Origin: Actinomycetota bacterium
GTDB lineage: Bacteria > Actinomycetota > Acidimicrobiia > Acidimicrobiales > Acidimicrobilacustridaceae
Reading direction: 5' to 3'
DNA length: 64,000 bases
Assembly (NCBI GenBank): GCA_016185305.1
Contig: JACPNV010000001.1
Span: 97,906-161,905, forward strand
Shown here one piece after another: positions 28,316 through 37,946 of this stretch. Each line of letters begins with the position of its first letter. The first letter of the stretch is position 1. Both the position numbers and the translations under genes were made by a program. The notes beneath the pieces were generated by a model. That model worked only from the letters and a program-made list of their open reading frames with translations, ran no database searches and had not been told where the DNA came from.

Positions 28316-28765
28316 GTGTCGTACGCCGACCGGCGGGTGACGCCGCTGTGGCTCTCGCATCACTACCCCGACGACTACGGCCGCTGCGTTCGAATCGGTC
28401 GCTCGCACGTCTGCAGGCGCTGCCTGGCGCTGTACCCGCTGACCTTCGTGGCGATGATCGCCGGCCTCGCTGTGGGTCCGAGCTTCACCAACGACAGCGT
28501 CGTGCTGGTGGCCGTGATCGTCGTGCTACCGCTGCCCGCCGTGGTCGAGTTCGTCCTCGAGCACATCGGCCTCATCGGCTACAACCCGCGCCGCCAGATC
28601 GCCGTCACGTTGCTGATGGCAGTCGCGCTCGGTCTCGCGTTTGCCCGCTACCTCCGCGATCCCGGCGACATCGTGTTCTGGTTGGCCATCGCGGTCTATG
28701 GCGGTGCGTGCCTCGCGTCGGCACTGTCTGGCCGGCGTGAGCCGAGCGGTGTCGGCGGTCGGTAG
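28316..28765 (+). CDS. DUF2085-like membrane protein
   Basis: RCVRIGRSHVCRRCLALYPLTF followed by TM helices. Confidence 0.6.
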   Translation: MSYADRRVTPLWLSHHYPDDYGRCVRIGRSHVCRRCLALYPLTFVAMIAGLAVGPSFTNDSVVLVAVIVVLPLPAVVEFVLEHIGLIGYNPRRQIAVTLLMAVALGLAFARYLRDPGDIVFWLAIAVYGGACLASALSGRREPSGVGGR

Positions 28766-28826
28766 GCGCTTGCGGCCACGGATCGGCAATTTTGTTGTGG
28801 ATGGGGCGCAGCCCCCCAGGCAACTA
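28763..28826 (+). repeat. Dispersed palindromic repeat, partial/permuted copy
   Basis: ggcgcttgcggccacggatcg[g/a]caattt and ggggcgcagccccccaggcaacta also occur at 58.9-59.1 kb. Confidence 0.9.
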
Positions 28827-28838
28827 GATTTGCTCGGC

Positions 28839-29192
28839 ATGGCAGTCAAGCTCGTGCTCTATCACAACCCCAGCTGCAGCAAGTCTCGCGGTGCCGACGG
28901 AATCCTCAAGGCGCGGGGCGCCGACTACCAGACCGTTCGCTATCTCGATGACCCGCTGACCGAGGACGAGTTGAAGGAGCTGCTCGACATCCTCGACGAT
29001 CCGCCGGCGGCGCTGGTCCGGAAGGACCCGCACTTCAAATCGCTCGGGCTGGACGCGGCCGACTACACCGACCGCGACAGCGTTGCTGCGCTGCTGGCCG
29101 CGCATCCCCGTCTGATGGAGCGGCCGGTGGTCGTGAAGGGCGACCGCGCCGTGATCGGCCGGCCGCCCGAGCGGATCGAAGCGCTGCTGTAA
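28839..29192 (+). CDS. arsC: ArsC/Spx-family arsenate reductase-like protein
   Basis: LYHNPSCSKSRGADGILKARG; LMERPVVVKGDRAVIGRPPE. Confidence 0.88.
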   Translation: MAVKLVLYHNPSCSKSRGADGILKARGADYQTVRYLDDPLTEDELKELLDILDDPPAALVRKDPHFKSLGLDAADYTDRDSVAALLAAHPRLMERPVVVKGDRAVIGRPPERIEALL

Positions 29193-29202
29193 CCGAGCCG
29201 AC

Positions 29203-31662
29203 CTACGAGGTGGGCGCCGCGACCGGCTCGCCGTCGGTGTCGTCGCCATCGCCATCGCCGACTTGCGCTCCGATCGGCTCGTTTGGAGCGTCGACGTTGA
29301 TGTGCGGCATGACCTTGTCGAGCCAGTGCGGGATCCACCACGCCCCCTTGCCGGCGAGCTCCATCGCGGAGGGCACCGCGATCATGCGGACGATGGTCGC
29401 GTCGATGAACACTGCCGCGGCCATGCCCAACGCGAGCATCTTCACGACGACGCTGGGGTTGAAGGCGAACGTCAAGAACACCGAGATCATGATCAGCGCT
29501 GCGGCGGTGATCACCCGAGCGGTCGAGCCGATGCCGTTGACGACGGCGGCGCGGTGGTCTTTGGTCAGCAGCCACTCCTCGTGGATGCGGCTCAAGAGGA
29601 AGACCTCGTAGTCCATCGAAAGACCGAACAGGACCGCGAACATCATCACCGGGATGAACGCCACGATGGCGAGCGTCTCGTTCACGCCGAACACCCAGTT
29701 GAGCCAGCCCCACTGGAACACGGCGACGAGGAAGCCGAGCGCGGCGCCGATCGAGAGCAGGTTCATGATCACCGCCTTGACCGGGACGAACACCGACCGG
29801 AAGACCATCATCAGCAGGAAGAAGCTGAGGATCAGCACCGCGCCGACGAAGTACGGCATGCGCGTGGAGATGGTGCTGGTGAGGTCGATGAGAATCGCGG
29901 TGGCGCCACCGATGTACACGTTGGACGGGCTCAGTCCGGTCCCCTGTACGGCTTTGGGGATCACGTTCTGGTTGAGGGTGTTCACGAGCTCGGTCGTCGC
30001 CGGGTCGCTCGGCCCGGTCGTGGGCACGACGATCGCCACGCCGAGCTGGCCGGTGCACGGCACCGGGGTCACGGACTTCACGCCCGGCGTGCCGAGCAGG
30101 ACGTTGGCGGCCTGGATCACGTTCTTGAGGCTCGTCTGCGTCTCGGCGGGAAGCGTCTTGACGTAGGCGGCGACTGCCGCCGGCGGGATCGGTGTCGCGG
30201 GTGCCGGGGCGGTCGTGGGAGCGGGGGCCGAGGCGCTCGGCTGGCCGGTCGAGCAATTGTTCGCGGCGGCGTAGGACGGCCCGAGATCGGCGACGATGAG
30301 GAGCGGCCCGTTCTGACCGGCGCCGAACGCCTGGCTGATCTCGTCGACCGCCTTGGTTTGGGTCAGCTCGCCGGGTTGCACGCTGTCGTCGGGGATGCCG
30401 AGCTGGATGCGGAGGAGGGGCACCGAGATCAGCAGCAGGAGACCGACGCTGACCACCGCGAAGATCACCGGGTGCTTGCAGATCTCGCGGCCCCACTTGG
30501 CCGACAGGTTGTTGTTCAACTTGTCGGGCGTCTCCTCTTCGGCTGGCTTGTGCCACGGCAGCCGGAGGGCGTCGATCTTGCGGCCGAGCAGGCCGAGCAG
30601 CGCGGGCAGCACGGTGAGCGCGGCGGCCACGGTCACGGCGACGAACATGGCGGCCGCGATCCCCAGCGTCGACACGTACGGGATGCCGATGAGGGTGAGG
30701 CCGACCAGCGCCAGGCAGACCGTGATCGCGGCGAAGAGCACGGCCGACCCGGAGGTGCTCACTGCTCGCCCGACCGCGGTCTCGACGTCCATGCCCTCGC
30801 CCAGGTTCTGGCGGTACCGGTTGACGATGAACAGCGAGTAGTCGATGCCGACACCGAGGCCGATCATGAGACCGAGCTCGGGAGCTGCCGAGCCGATGGA
30901 CCAGCGACCCTCGGCCAGAGCCAGCAGCGAGCTCGAGATGACGATGCCGAAGACCGCGACGCCGACCGGCACGACCATGGCGGTCAGCGAGCCCAGCGCG
31001 ATCAGCAAGATGATGACGGCGAACAGCAGGCCGATCTCGTCGGCGTACTGCGATATGCCCGGTGGCGGAGGGTTCTGGAGATCGACCAGCGCACCACCGA
31101 GCTCGGCGGTCATGCCCGGCGGCAGCGCGGTGCGGGCCGCGGCCTGAACCTGCTCGAAGCTGTCCTTCGGCAGCTCGGTTGCAGGCTGGTTCATCTGCAC
31201 GCTGACGAGCGCGGTCTTGCCGTCGGCCGAGAGGGAGTTGGGGAAGATCCGGTCGGCCTTGACGTCCGGTGATGCCCCGAGTGCTTGCACGAACGCGTCG
31301 AAGTTCTGGGGCGTCATGCTGCCGGTGAGGATCGGGGTGAACGGGTCGCTGACGTTGGCGACGTTCGGGATGGCCTTGAGCGCGGTGATCGCGTTCTGGA
31401 TGGCCGCCTGGTTGGCGGGATCGGTCACTGATCCCGTCGCGACCTGGTACACGACGTTGACGTTGGCGTTGCCAAGACCGGGCGCGTTCTGCTGGAGCAG
31501 GTTCTGCGCGGCGTCGGAGGTGGTGCCGGGGATGGCGAAGTTGTCGTTGGTCTTGCCGCCGTACTTCCCGGCCAGCGTCACGACCACGAGGCCGATGACG
31601 ATCCAGGCGATGATCACCCTCCAGTGCCGCCTTGCCGCCATGCGGCCGAGACGTTCGAGCAT
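29203..31662 (-). CDS. MMPL/RND superfamily transporter
   Basis: MLERLGRMAARRHWRVIIAWIV; GVGIDYSLFIVNRYR and GLSMDYEVFLLSRIHEEW. Confidence 0.92.
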   Translation of the reverse strand: MLERLGRMAARRHWRVIIAWIVIGLVVVTLAGKYGGKTNDNFAIPGTTSDAAQNLLQQNAPGLGNANVNVVYQVATGSVTDPANQAAIQNAITALKAIPNVANVSDPFTPILTGSMTPQNFDAFVQALGASPDVKADRIFPNSLSADGKTALVSVQMNQPATELPKDSFEQVQAAARTALPPGMTAELGGALVDLQNPPPPGISQYADEIGLLFAVIILLIALGSLTAMVVPVGVAVFGIVISSSLLALAEGRWSIGSAAPELGLMIGLGVGIDYSLFIVNRYRQNLGEGMDVETAVGRAVSTSGSAVLFAAITVCLALVGLTLIGIPYVSTLGIAAAMFVAVTVAAALTVLPALLGLLGRKIDALRLPWHKPAEEETPDKLNNNLSAKWGREICKHPVIFAVVSVGLLLLISVPLLRIQLGIPDDSVQPGELTQTKAVDEISQAFGAGQNGPLLIVADLGPSYAAANNCSTGQPSASAPAPTTAPAPATPIPPAAVAAYVKTLPAETQTSLKNVIQAANVLLGTPGVKSVTPVPCTGQLGVAIVVPTTGPSDPATTELVNTLNQNVIPKAVQGTGLSPSNVYIGGATAILIDLTSTISTRMPYFVGAVLILSFFLLMMVFRSVFVPVKAVIMNLLSIGAALGFLVAVFQWGWLNWVFGVNETLAIVAFIPVMMFAVLFGLSMDYEVFLLSRIHEEWLLTKDHRAAVVNGIGSTARVITAAALIMISVFLTFAFNPSVVVKMLALGMAAAVFIDATIVRMIAVPSAMELAGKGAWWIPHWLDKVMPHINVDAPNEPIGAQVGDGDGDDTDGEPVAAPTS

Positions 31663-31776
31663 CTCGTTCCCCTTCCATCCCGCCGTTGTCCATCCCGCCT
31701 TCGGTTTGAGCAGGGTATAGCTCGTTGTCGTGGCACGCGTGGACGCTGCCGCCGCCGCCGGGCTGGGTATGGAAGC

Positions 31777-32373
31777 ATGTCGGGCATGGCCTACGTGCTT
31801 CCCGGCACCACCAAGGCATCGAGGGCGAAGGTCAACTGGCAGCTCGGTGTCGTCGTCGTCGCGGGCGCGGCGGTCTCGCTCTTCCTCGGGGTGTACGCGT
31901 CCCGGCACCCGCCGGCCGGCCAGCCGACGTTCGGCTTCTCGCCGGGCTCGATGCTCGCGTTCAAGTCGTGGATGACGACGCTGGCGGTCTTCTTCGCGGT
32001 GCTGCAACTCCTGTCGGCGTTGCGCCTGCGGGACAAGATCCGCTGGCCCGCGACCGTTCCCCCGTGGCTCACCGATGCGCACCGGATCGTAGGCACGCTC
32101 GCACTGGTGTCCAGCCTGCCCGTCGCCTACCACTGCCTCTGGTCGCTCGGGTTCCGCTTCGCCGATCAGCCGCTCCGCAGCCCGCGGGTGCTGATCCACG
32201 CGGCGGCCGGCGCGTTCTTCTACGGCGTGTTCGTCACGAAGATGCTGGCGGTCCGCATCACGTCGGTGCCGCGCTGGCTGGTTCCCGTCGCCGGCGGCCT
32301 GGTCTTCACCGCGCTGATGACCGTCTGGTTCTCGAGCGCGGTGTACTTCTTCACCGGTCAGCTCGGCGGCTGA
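31777..32373 (+). CDS. Multi-TM membrane protein (DUF6529-like), with cytochrome c next door
   Basis: Multiple TM helices; conserved HRIVGTLALVSSLPVAYHCLWSLGF. Confidence 0.65.
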   Translation: MSGMAYVLPGTTKASRAKVNWQLGVVVVAGAAVSLFLGVYASRHPPAGQPTFGFSPGSMLAFKSWMTTLAVFFAVLQLLSALRLRDKIRWPATVPPWLTDAHRIVGTLALVSSLPVAYHCLWSLGFRFADQPLRSPRVLIHAAAGAFFYGVFVTKMLAVRITSVPRWLVPVAGGLVFTALMTVWFSSAVYFFTGQLGG

Positions 32374-32383
32374 CGCGACGGCC

Positions 32384-32776
32384 GTGTTGCGGCGGGTGGC
32401 CATCGTCGTGGAGGTGCTCGGCCTGCTCGCGGTGGCGGTGTTCGTCGCCATGCTGTTCACCAACCAGCCGTCGGTCACGCGCCCGCAGCCGGAAGCCACC
32501 GGCGGGGCCAGCACCCCAGCCACGCTGTCGCCCGCACACGCCAAAGAGCTCTACAGCCAAGCCTGCGCGTCGTGCCATGGTGAGGAGGGGGAGGGGATCT
32601 ACGGCCCGGCCATCGCCGGCGAGAGCTCGACGAAGAGGTTCGCCAGCGAGCAGGACGAGATCGCCATCGTCACCGCGGGTCTCGGCCAGATGAAGTCGTT
32701 CTCCGCAGAGCTGACACCCGACCAGATCAAGGCGGTCGTCGCGTACGTGCGGTCGCTGCCGACCACGGGCGGCTGA
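32384..32776 (+). CDS. Membrane-anchored cytochrome c
   Basis: N-terminal TM, CASCH haem motif, MKSF ligand region, IKAVVAYVRSL. Confidence 0.9.
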   Translation: MLRRVAIVVEVLGLLAVAVFVAMLFTNQPSVTRPQPEATGGASTPATLSPAHAKELYSQACASCHGEEGEGIYGPAIAGESSTKRFASEQDEIAIVTAGLGQMKSFSAELTPDQIKAVVAYVRSLPTTGG

Positions 32777-32829
32777 CACCGGGCACGACGGCACTCGTCG
32801 GCGCCGCACGATGACCGGCGCGTGCCGGC

Positions 32830-33597
32830 TCAGACCCAGTGCGCGAACCGGCCGATCGGGCGAAAGCCGAGCTTGCGGTACATCGTTTCGGCCTGCTGGG
32901 AGGGTTGCAGCGTCGCCGGCAACTCCGTCTCGCCGTCGAGGATGTGGCGCACCATGGCGGTGGCGTAGCCGTTCCCGCGATGGTCCGGCACGGTGCCGAC
33001 GCCGTACACGCCGAGCACGCCCCGAGATCGGTACGTCATCGCGATCGACACGGCTTCGGTGCCGACGCGGCCGAGCAACACCTGCATGGACGGATCGTCG
33101 AGGATCGGCGGCGCGTGCACGCCGAACGGGGGGATGAGCACGGGCACCTCGAACGCCTGAGCCATCGTTCGCTCGAAGACCAGCAGGGTGCCGCGATCGC
33201 GCACGACCTCGATGGCGAGCGCGGCGGCAGCGTCGCCGTCGCCGATCTGTGGCGGAGGCCGTGCTTCGCGGGCGCACCACGGGCTCACCGCCTGACGGGA
33301 AAGGCCGAGGCGAGTGAGGTCGAGCTCGTTCCACGAGTCACAGACCGACCGATGGTTGGCCTCGGGTTGAGCGAGGACGTCGCGCAACTCGGCGAGGTGG
33401 CGCCGCCGCACCCACCACCTTCGATGCGAGCTCGGCCGGAGGGAGATGGCCGAGTGGAAGATCGTCGGCCCGGGCAGCGCGCACGTCCACCATCGTTCGC
33501 TGGTCGTGCTCGCGAGGCCGAGAGCCGCGACCGAGGACGTATGCCACGCGGCCAGGTTCGCGGCGGCTGCGCCGAGCAGCCGGTCGTCGCCCGTCAT
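32830..33597 (-). CDS. GNAT-family N-acetyltransferase
   Basis: GVYGVGTVPDHRGNGYATAMVRHIL acetyl-CoA binding motif. Confidence 0.85.
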   Translation of the reverse strand: MTGDDRLLGAAAANLAAWHTSSVAALGLASTTSERWWTCALPGPTIFHSAISLRPSSHRRWWVRRRHLAELRDVLAQPEANHRSVCDSWNELDLTRLGLSRQAVSPWCAREARPPPQIGDGDAAAALAIEVVRDRGTLLVFERTMAQAFEVPVLIPPFGVHAPPILDDPSMQVLLGRVGTEAVSIAMTYRSRGVLGVYGVGTVPDHRGNGYATAMVRHILDGETELPATLQPSQQAETMYRKLGFRPIGRFAHWV

Positions 33598-33938
33598 CTG
33601 GTCATGATCTTGGCCCCTGTTCGCAACACGTGCGCGCCTGCTGTAGGGGCCCCGGCGGTGCGGCGCCGCGGGGCTGTCGCGGGAGGAGATGGGGCTTGAC
33701 CTGCGGCTTTCGGCTCCATTGCCGACGATTCGCCCTCCGTTGCGGTCACCTGTCTAAGGTGTTACGGAATCATGTCGAAGTCGTGGCGACCTTTCGGACG
33801 GGGTCCCCGGCTGCCGAAAGGCACGCAGGGAATCGGATCCTCGGGAACAACTGGACCGACCGGGCGGACCCGCCACCCTCGCCGGCCGCGCCGGCGGGCG
33901 GGCGGCATGTCCCTGCCCGCCGTGTGCCCGGAGGTCCA

Positions 33939-36900
33939 GTGAAGCGAACCCGGCTGGTCCTCGCCCTCCTGTTGATGGTCGCCCCCGTCTTCGCCCTCCC
34001 GCCCGCTGCTCGCGCCGCCGGCATTGCCGCGGCGCCCGGCGCCACCGAGCCCTCCACCTCGGTCGGATCGACGGGGGTGTCCGCGCCGGCCGAGCCGTCG
34101 TCGACGACGACGGCGCCTGGCGCGCAGTTTGCGCCTGGCTCGACCGAGTCTGCGAGCACTCCTGATCGTGCGAGTGCCGATGAGATCGAGACGATCTCGC
34201 CGGAGAAGCGTGCCGAAGTCGAAGCGCGCTCGCAGGCCTACCTCGAAGAGGTGCGCCAGCAACGGGCCCAGCAACCGGCGTCTCGCGCGGCAGAGTCTTC
34301 GCAGCCGGCGAGCTTCGGTTCGGCCTCGGCGATCGAAACGCCCGACTTCATGCCGTGGGTCGGCAACGCGCAGACCTGGTGCACGTACAGCAATCCTGGG
34401 AGCCCGGGCAACTACTGCGCGGGCTACCACGCCTATGCGGCGCTCGACATCGGCATGCCCGTGGGCACGAGCGTGGTCGCAGCCGGCAGCGGCAGAGTCG
34501 TCGATGTCGCCTCCGGTTGCGTCAACGGCAACACCTCGTGCGGGGGCGGAGCGGGCAACTACGTCTCGATCATGCATGTCGACCCGTCCACGAACGTCGT
34601 GCGGTACACGCGCTACATGCACATGGCGTCGGTCTCGGTGGCGGTGAACCAGAACGTCACCAAGGGCCAGCAGATCGGGGCGTCGGGATGGTCGGGCAAC
34701 GTGCAGCCGACCAATGTGTCCGCGGCGCACCTCCATTACGAGGAAGACCTCGCTCGCTACGGCACGCCCACCGAGCCCGGCGAGATGTATGCCTGCGCCG
34801 GGGGCTCGCCGGTCGCCGCCCTCGGTTCGCGCGGGTACACCTCGTGGAACCAGATGCCGTGGGGCACGATGCTCCCGAACGAGAACGCCGCTTGCGTGGG
34901 TGCCGACGCCGATGGCGACGGTGTCGTCGACGGCATCGACAACTGCCCCGACGTCGCCGGCCCGCCAGCGGCCGACGGTTGTGACTACGACCAGATGAGC
35001 GCGGCGCGGACCAAGGCCGACTTCAACGACGACGGCCGCGGTGACGTCGCGTTCCTGTCCGGTCCGGGAGCATCGGGAAGCCAGCTCCTCATCTCCTACG
35101 GCCAGGCCGGTGGCGGCATGTCCGCCGCGTCGCTGGTGTGGGACAGCGGCGGGTTCGGCTGGGAATGGGATCGCCTCAAGCTCGCGGCGGGCGACGTGAA
35201 CGGCGACGGCAACAGCGACCTGCTGCTGCTGTACTCGCTCGACGGCGGATCGACGATGGTCTTCCTGGCTGCGGGTTCCGGCGCCGGGCTGAGCGCGCCA
35301 AGCCTGGTCTGGCGGAGCGATCCCGGCGCGCTCGACCTCACCAAGACCAAGGTGACCGTGGGTGACTACAACGGCGACGGGTACGCGGACCTGGGTCTGG
35401 TGACCACCGGGATCTTCGCCATCGTGGCCATCTGGATCGGTGCCGGCGGCCCGGGCGGCCTCGCCGCGCCGGCGCCGGTGTGGCAGTCAGCGGTTGGTTT
35501 CGCGAACGGCGACACGACCCGCGTGGTGGCGGGCGACTTCGGCGGCGACGGCCGGGGCGACGCGGGGCTCTTCGTCCAAGTCGATCCGTCCAGGGCCCAG
35601 CTCTGGGTCGCGGCCGGCACGACGGGCGGCAGCGGTGAGCCGTCGATCTCGCCACCCCAGATGGTGTGGGACAGCGGCGCGGGCGGCTGGGACGCCGAGC
35701 GCACCAAGGTCTCCGCGGCCGACTACGACGGCGACGGGCGCAGCGACTTCGCGTTGCTCCGCGGCTATGGGGGGCTGCGCACGACGCTGTCGATCGCGTA
35801 CGGCATCGGCGTCGGCGTCGACCCGCCGCAGCAGGTTTGGGACAGCGGCCCCGGGCTCTGGGACTGGCAGCTCACGAAGATGGCGAGTTGCGACTCATCG
35901 GGTTCGGGCCGGGCTCGGGTCGGGCTGTTCGTCGGCGGCGCTGACAACGTCAGCCGCCTGTACTTCACGGGCGGCGACGGGTCCGGGGGGTGGGTCGCTC
36001 CCCAGCAGGCGTGGATGGCCGAGGGCTGGGACGCCCGGCGCACCCTGACCACCGGTTGCGACCTCGTCACGCCCGTGGCGCCGAGCAAGTACCACGCCCT
36101 CGCGCCAGCGCGGCTGCTCGACTCGCGCGACGGCACCGGCGGGTACCGCACGCCGTGGGGACCCGGCGAGCGGCGAGACGTCACCGTGCTCGGGTCGGCG
36201 GGCATCCCGTCCACCGGGGTCAGCTCGGTCGTGCTCAACGTCACGGTGACCGCTCCGACCGAGCCGTCGTTCCTGACGGTCTGGCCCGCCGGTCTGGCCA
36301 AGCCGTTGCTCTCCAGCCTCAACTACGTGGGCGGCCAGACCGTCGCGAACCAGGTGATCGTGAAGGTCGGCGCCGGGGGCAAGATCTCGATGTACAACGC
36401 GGCTGGCACGGTGCAGGTGATCGCCGACGTGCTGGGCTACTACGACGGTGGCACCGGTGACACCTACAACCCGGTCGTTCCGTCCCGCATCCTCGACTCC
36501 CGCGACAACACCGGCGGCTACGACACGAAGTGGGGACCCGGCGAGTCCCGCGACGTGCAAGTCACCGGTGTCGGCGGTGTTCCCGCCTCGGGCGTGTCGG
36601 CGGTGCTCGTCAACGTGACCGCGACCGACGCGACCGCGCCGTCGCACCTCACCGCGTGGCCTTCCGGCCAGTCCCGGCCGATGGCGTCGGTGCTGAACTT
36701 CGCCCCGGGCACGACGGTTCCCAACCTCGTGCTCGCCACGGTGGGCGCCAACGGGAAGGTCTCGATCTTCAACAACCAAGGCTCGGTCAACGTGGTCGCC
36801 GATGTCGTCGGGTGGTTCGGGCCGGGTGCGGGAAGTCGCTACGCCGCGCTCGCCGGCAGCCGCATCGTCGACAGCCGCTTCGGCATCGGCGGTCCGGCCG

Positions 36901-37199
36901 CGCCGTGGAGTGCGGGCGAGACCCGCGACGTGCAGGTGACCCAAGTAGGGGGTGTGCCGGCCACCGGCGTCACCGCGGTGGTCCTGAACGTCACGGTCGA
37001 CGGGCCGACGGCGGCCTCGCACGTGACGGCGTGGCCGGCGGGGCAGGGCATGCCGGTGGCCTCCAACCTGAACTTCGTCGCGGGCCAGACCGTTCCGAAC
37101 CTCGTCGTCGTGAAGGTAGGTGCCGGGGGGAAGGTGTCGCTGTTCAACAACGTGGGCAGCACGCACATGATCGCCGACGTCGTCGGCTACTACAGCTGA
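33939..37199 (+). CDS. Large secreted protein: M23/LytM-like domain, FG-GAP repeats and three C-terminal ~120-aa repeats
   Basis: Signal peptide after GTG; LDIGMPVGTSVVAAGSGRVV...AAHLHYE; five D.[NG]GDG.[SG]D repeats; RLLDSRDGTGGY / RILDSRDNTGGY / RIVDSRFGIGGP repeats. Confidence 0.85.
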   Translation: MKRTRLVLALLLMVAPVFALPPAARAAGIAAAPGATEPSTSVGSTGVSAPAEPSSTTTAPGAQFAPGSTESASTPDRASADEIETISPEKRAEVEARSQAYLEEVRQQRAQQPASRAAESSQPASFGSASAIETPDFMPWVGNAQTWCTYSNPGSPGNYCAGYHAYAALDIGMPVGTSVVAAGSGRVVDVASGCVNGNTSCGGGAGNYVSIMHVDPSTNVVRYTRYMHMASVSVAVNQNVTKGQQIGASGWSGNVQPTNVSAAHLHYEEDLARYGTPTEPGEMYACAGGSPVAALGSRGYTSWNQMPWGTMLPNENAACVGADADGDGVVDGIDNCPDVAGPPAADGCDYDQMSAARTKADFNDDGRGDVAFLSGPGASGSQLLISYGQAGGGMSAASLVWDSGGFGWEWDRLKLAAGDVNGDGNSDLLLLYSLDGGSTMVFLAAGSGAGLSAPSLVWRSDPGALDLTKTKVTVGDYNGDGYADLGLVTTGIFAIVAIWIGAGGPGGLAAPAPVWQSAVGFANGDTTRVVAGDFGGDGRGDAGLFVQVDPSRAQLWVAAGTTGGSGEPSISPPQMVWDSGAGGWDAERTKVSAADYDGDGRSDFALLRGYGGLRTTLSIAYGIGVGVDPPQQVWDSGPGLWDWQLTKMASCDSSGSGRARVGLFVGGADNVSRLYFTGGDGSGGWVAPQQAWMAEGWDARRTLTTGCDLVTPVAPSKYHALAPARLLDSRDGTGGYRTPWGPGERRDVTVLGSAGIPSTGVSSVVLNVTVTAPTEPSFLTVWPAGLAKPLLSSLNYVGGQTVANQVIVKVGAGGKISMYNAAGTVQVIADVLGYYDGGTGDTYNPVVPSRILDSRDNTGGYDTKWGPGESRDVQVTGVGGVPASGVSAVLVNVTATDATAPSHLTAWPSGQSRPMASVLNFAPGTTVPNLVLATVGANGKVSIFNNQGSVNVVADVVGWFGPGAGSRYAALAGSRIVDSRFGIGGPAAPWSAGETRDVQVTQVGGVPATGVTAVVLNVTVDGPTAASHVTAWPAGQGMPVASNLNFVAGQTVPNLVVVKVGAGGKVSLFNNVGSTHMIADVVGYYS

Positions 37200-37223
37200 C
37201 CCGCGGCGACTACAACTGATGCC

Positions 37224-37919
37224 TTGACCGACAGCGACCCGCGCACGCGGGACGGATCACCGAGAAGGGCTGGCGTGCCCGAGAGCACCCAGGGCCGCGT
37301 GCTGCTCAGCGTAGGAATCGCCGGAGTCGCCGTCGTCGGTGTGTTCGCCGGCCTGGCCGCCGCCGGGCTCACGGGAGGCAAGGGACCGCGCGAGCTGGCG
37401 CGGGCGCCCCTCGCGACCACGACGCCCACGACCGTCGCGCCGTCATCGGTGCCGGAGGTGACATCGCTGCCACCGCCGCCGGAGTCCTCGACGTCGGCCT
37501 CGTCGTCTTCGTCGTCGACCTCGTCCTCCACGAGCTCGAGCTCGTCGTCGACGACGAGCAGCACGAGCGTTCCCACGACCTTCGTCACCGAGACGATCAC
37601 CGTGCCGCCGAGCGAGACGGTCCCGCTGGTGCCGGCGGCGATCAACGTCGTCTACTCCCAAGGGTCGTCGGGAGCGCTGCTCGTGCCGCGCAACGGCAGC
37701 GCGCAGATCCAGTTGACGAACGCAGGCGAACAGGCCGGCCAGTGGACGCTGACCCTCCAATCGAGCGGCTACCGGGTCACGCCCACGACCGGGTTGCTCG
37801 GCGGCGGCCAGACCATCAACGTGATCGTCACCGACACCATGCGCAGCCCCCACACCGGTCAGATCAACGCGATCGTCGCGCCGGGCGATCGCTTCACCAT
37901 CGCCCTCCGCACACCTTGA
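37224..37919 (+). CDS. Membrane-anchored protein with Ser/Thr-rich linker and small C-terminal domain
   Basis: One TM segment, SSSSSSTSSSTSSSSSSTTSS linker, then a beta-rich domain. Confidence 0.65.
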   Translation: MTDSDPRTRDGSPRRAGVPESTQGRVLLSVGIAGVAVVGVFAGLAAAGLTGGKGPRELARAPLATTTPTTVAPSSVPEVTSLPPPPESSTSASSSSSSTSSSTSSSSSSTTSSTSVPTTFVTETITVPPSETVPLVPAAINVVYSQGSSGALLVPRNGSAQIQLTNAGEQAGQWTLTLQSSGYRVTPTTGLLGGGQTINVIVTDTMRSPHTGQINAIVAPGDRFTIALRTP

Positions 37920-37946
37920 CGTGCGAGGCGTGTAGGTTCGGCCCCC

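Noticed and set aside
31663-32544. Upstream part of the MMPL ORF (29203-32544)
   Set aside because: It overlaps the membrane protein (31777-32373) and cytochrome c genes on the other strand and lacks domain similarity; start set at 31662.
37490-37565. tcgtcg/gacgag microsatellite-like stretch
   Set aside because: Explained by a Ser/Thr-rich linker in an in-frame coding sequence; no evidence of phase variation.
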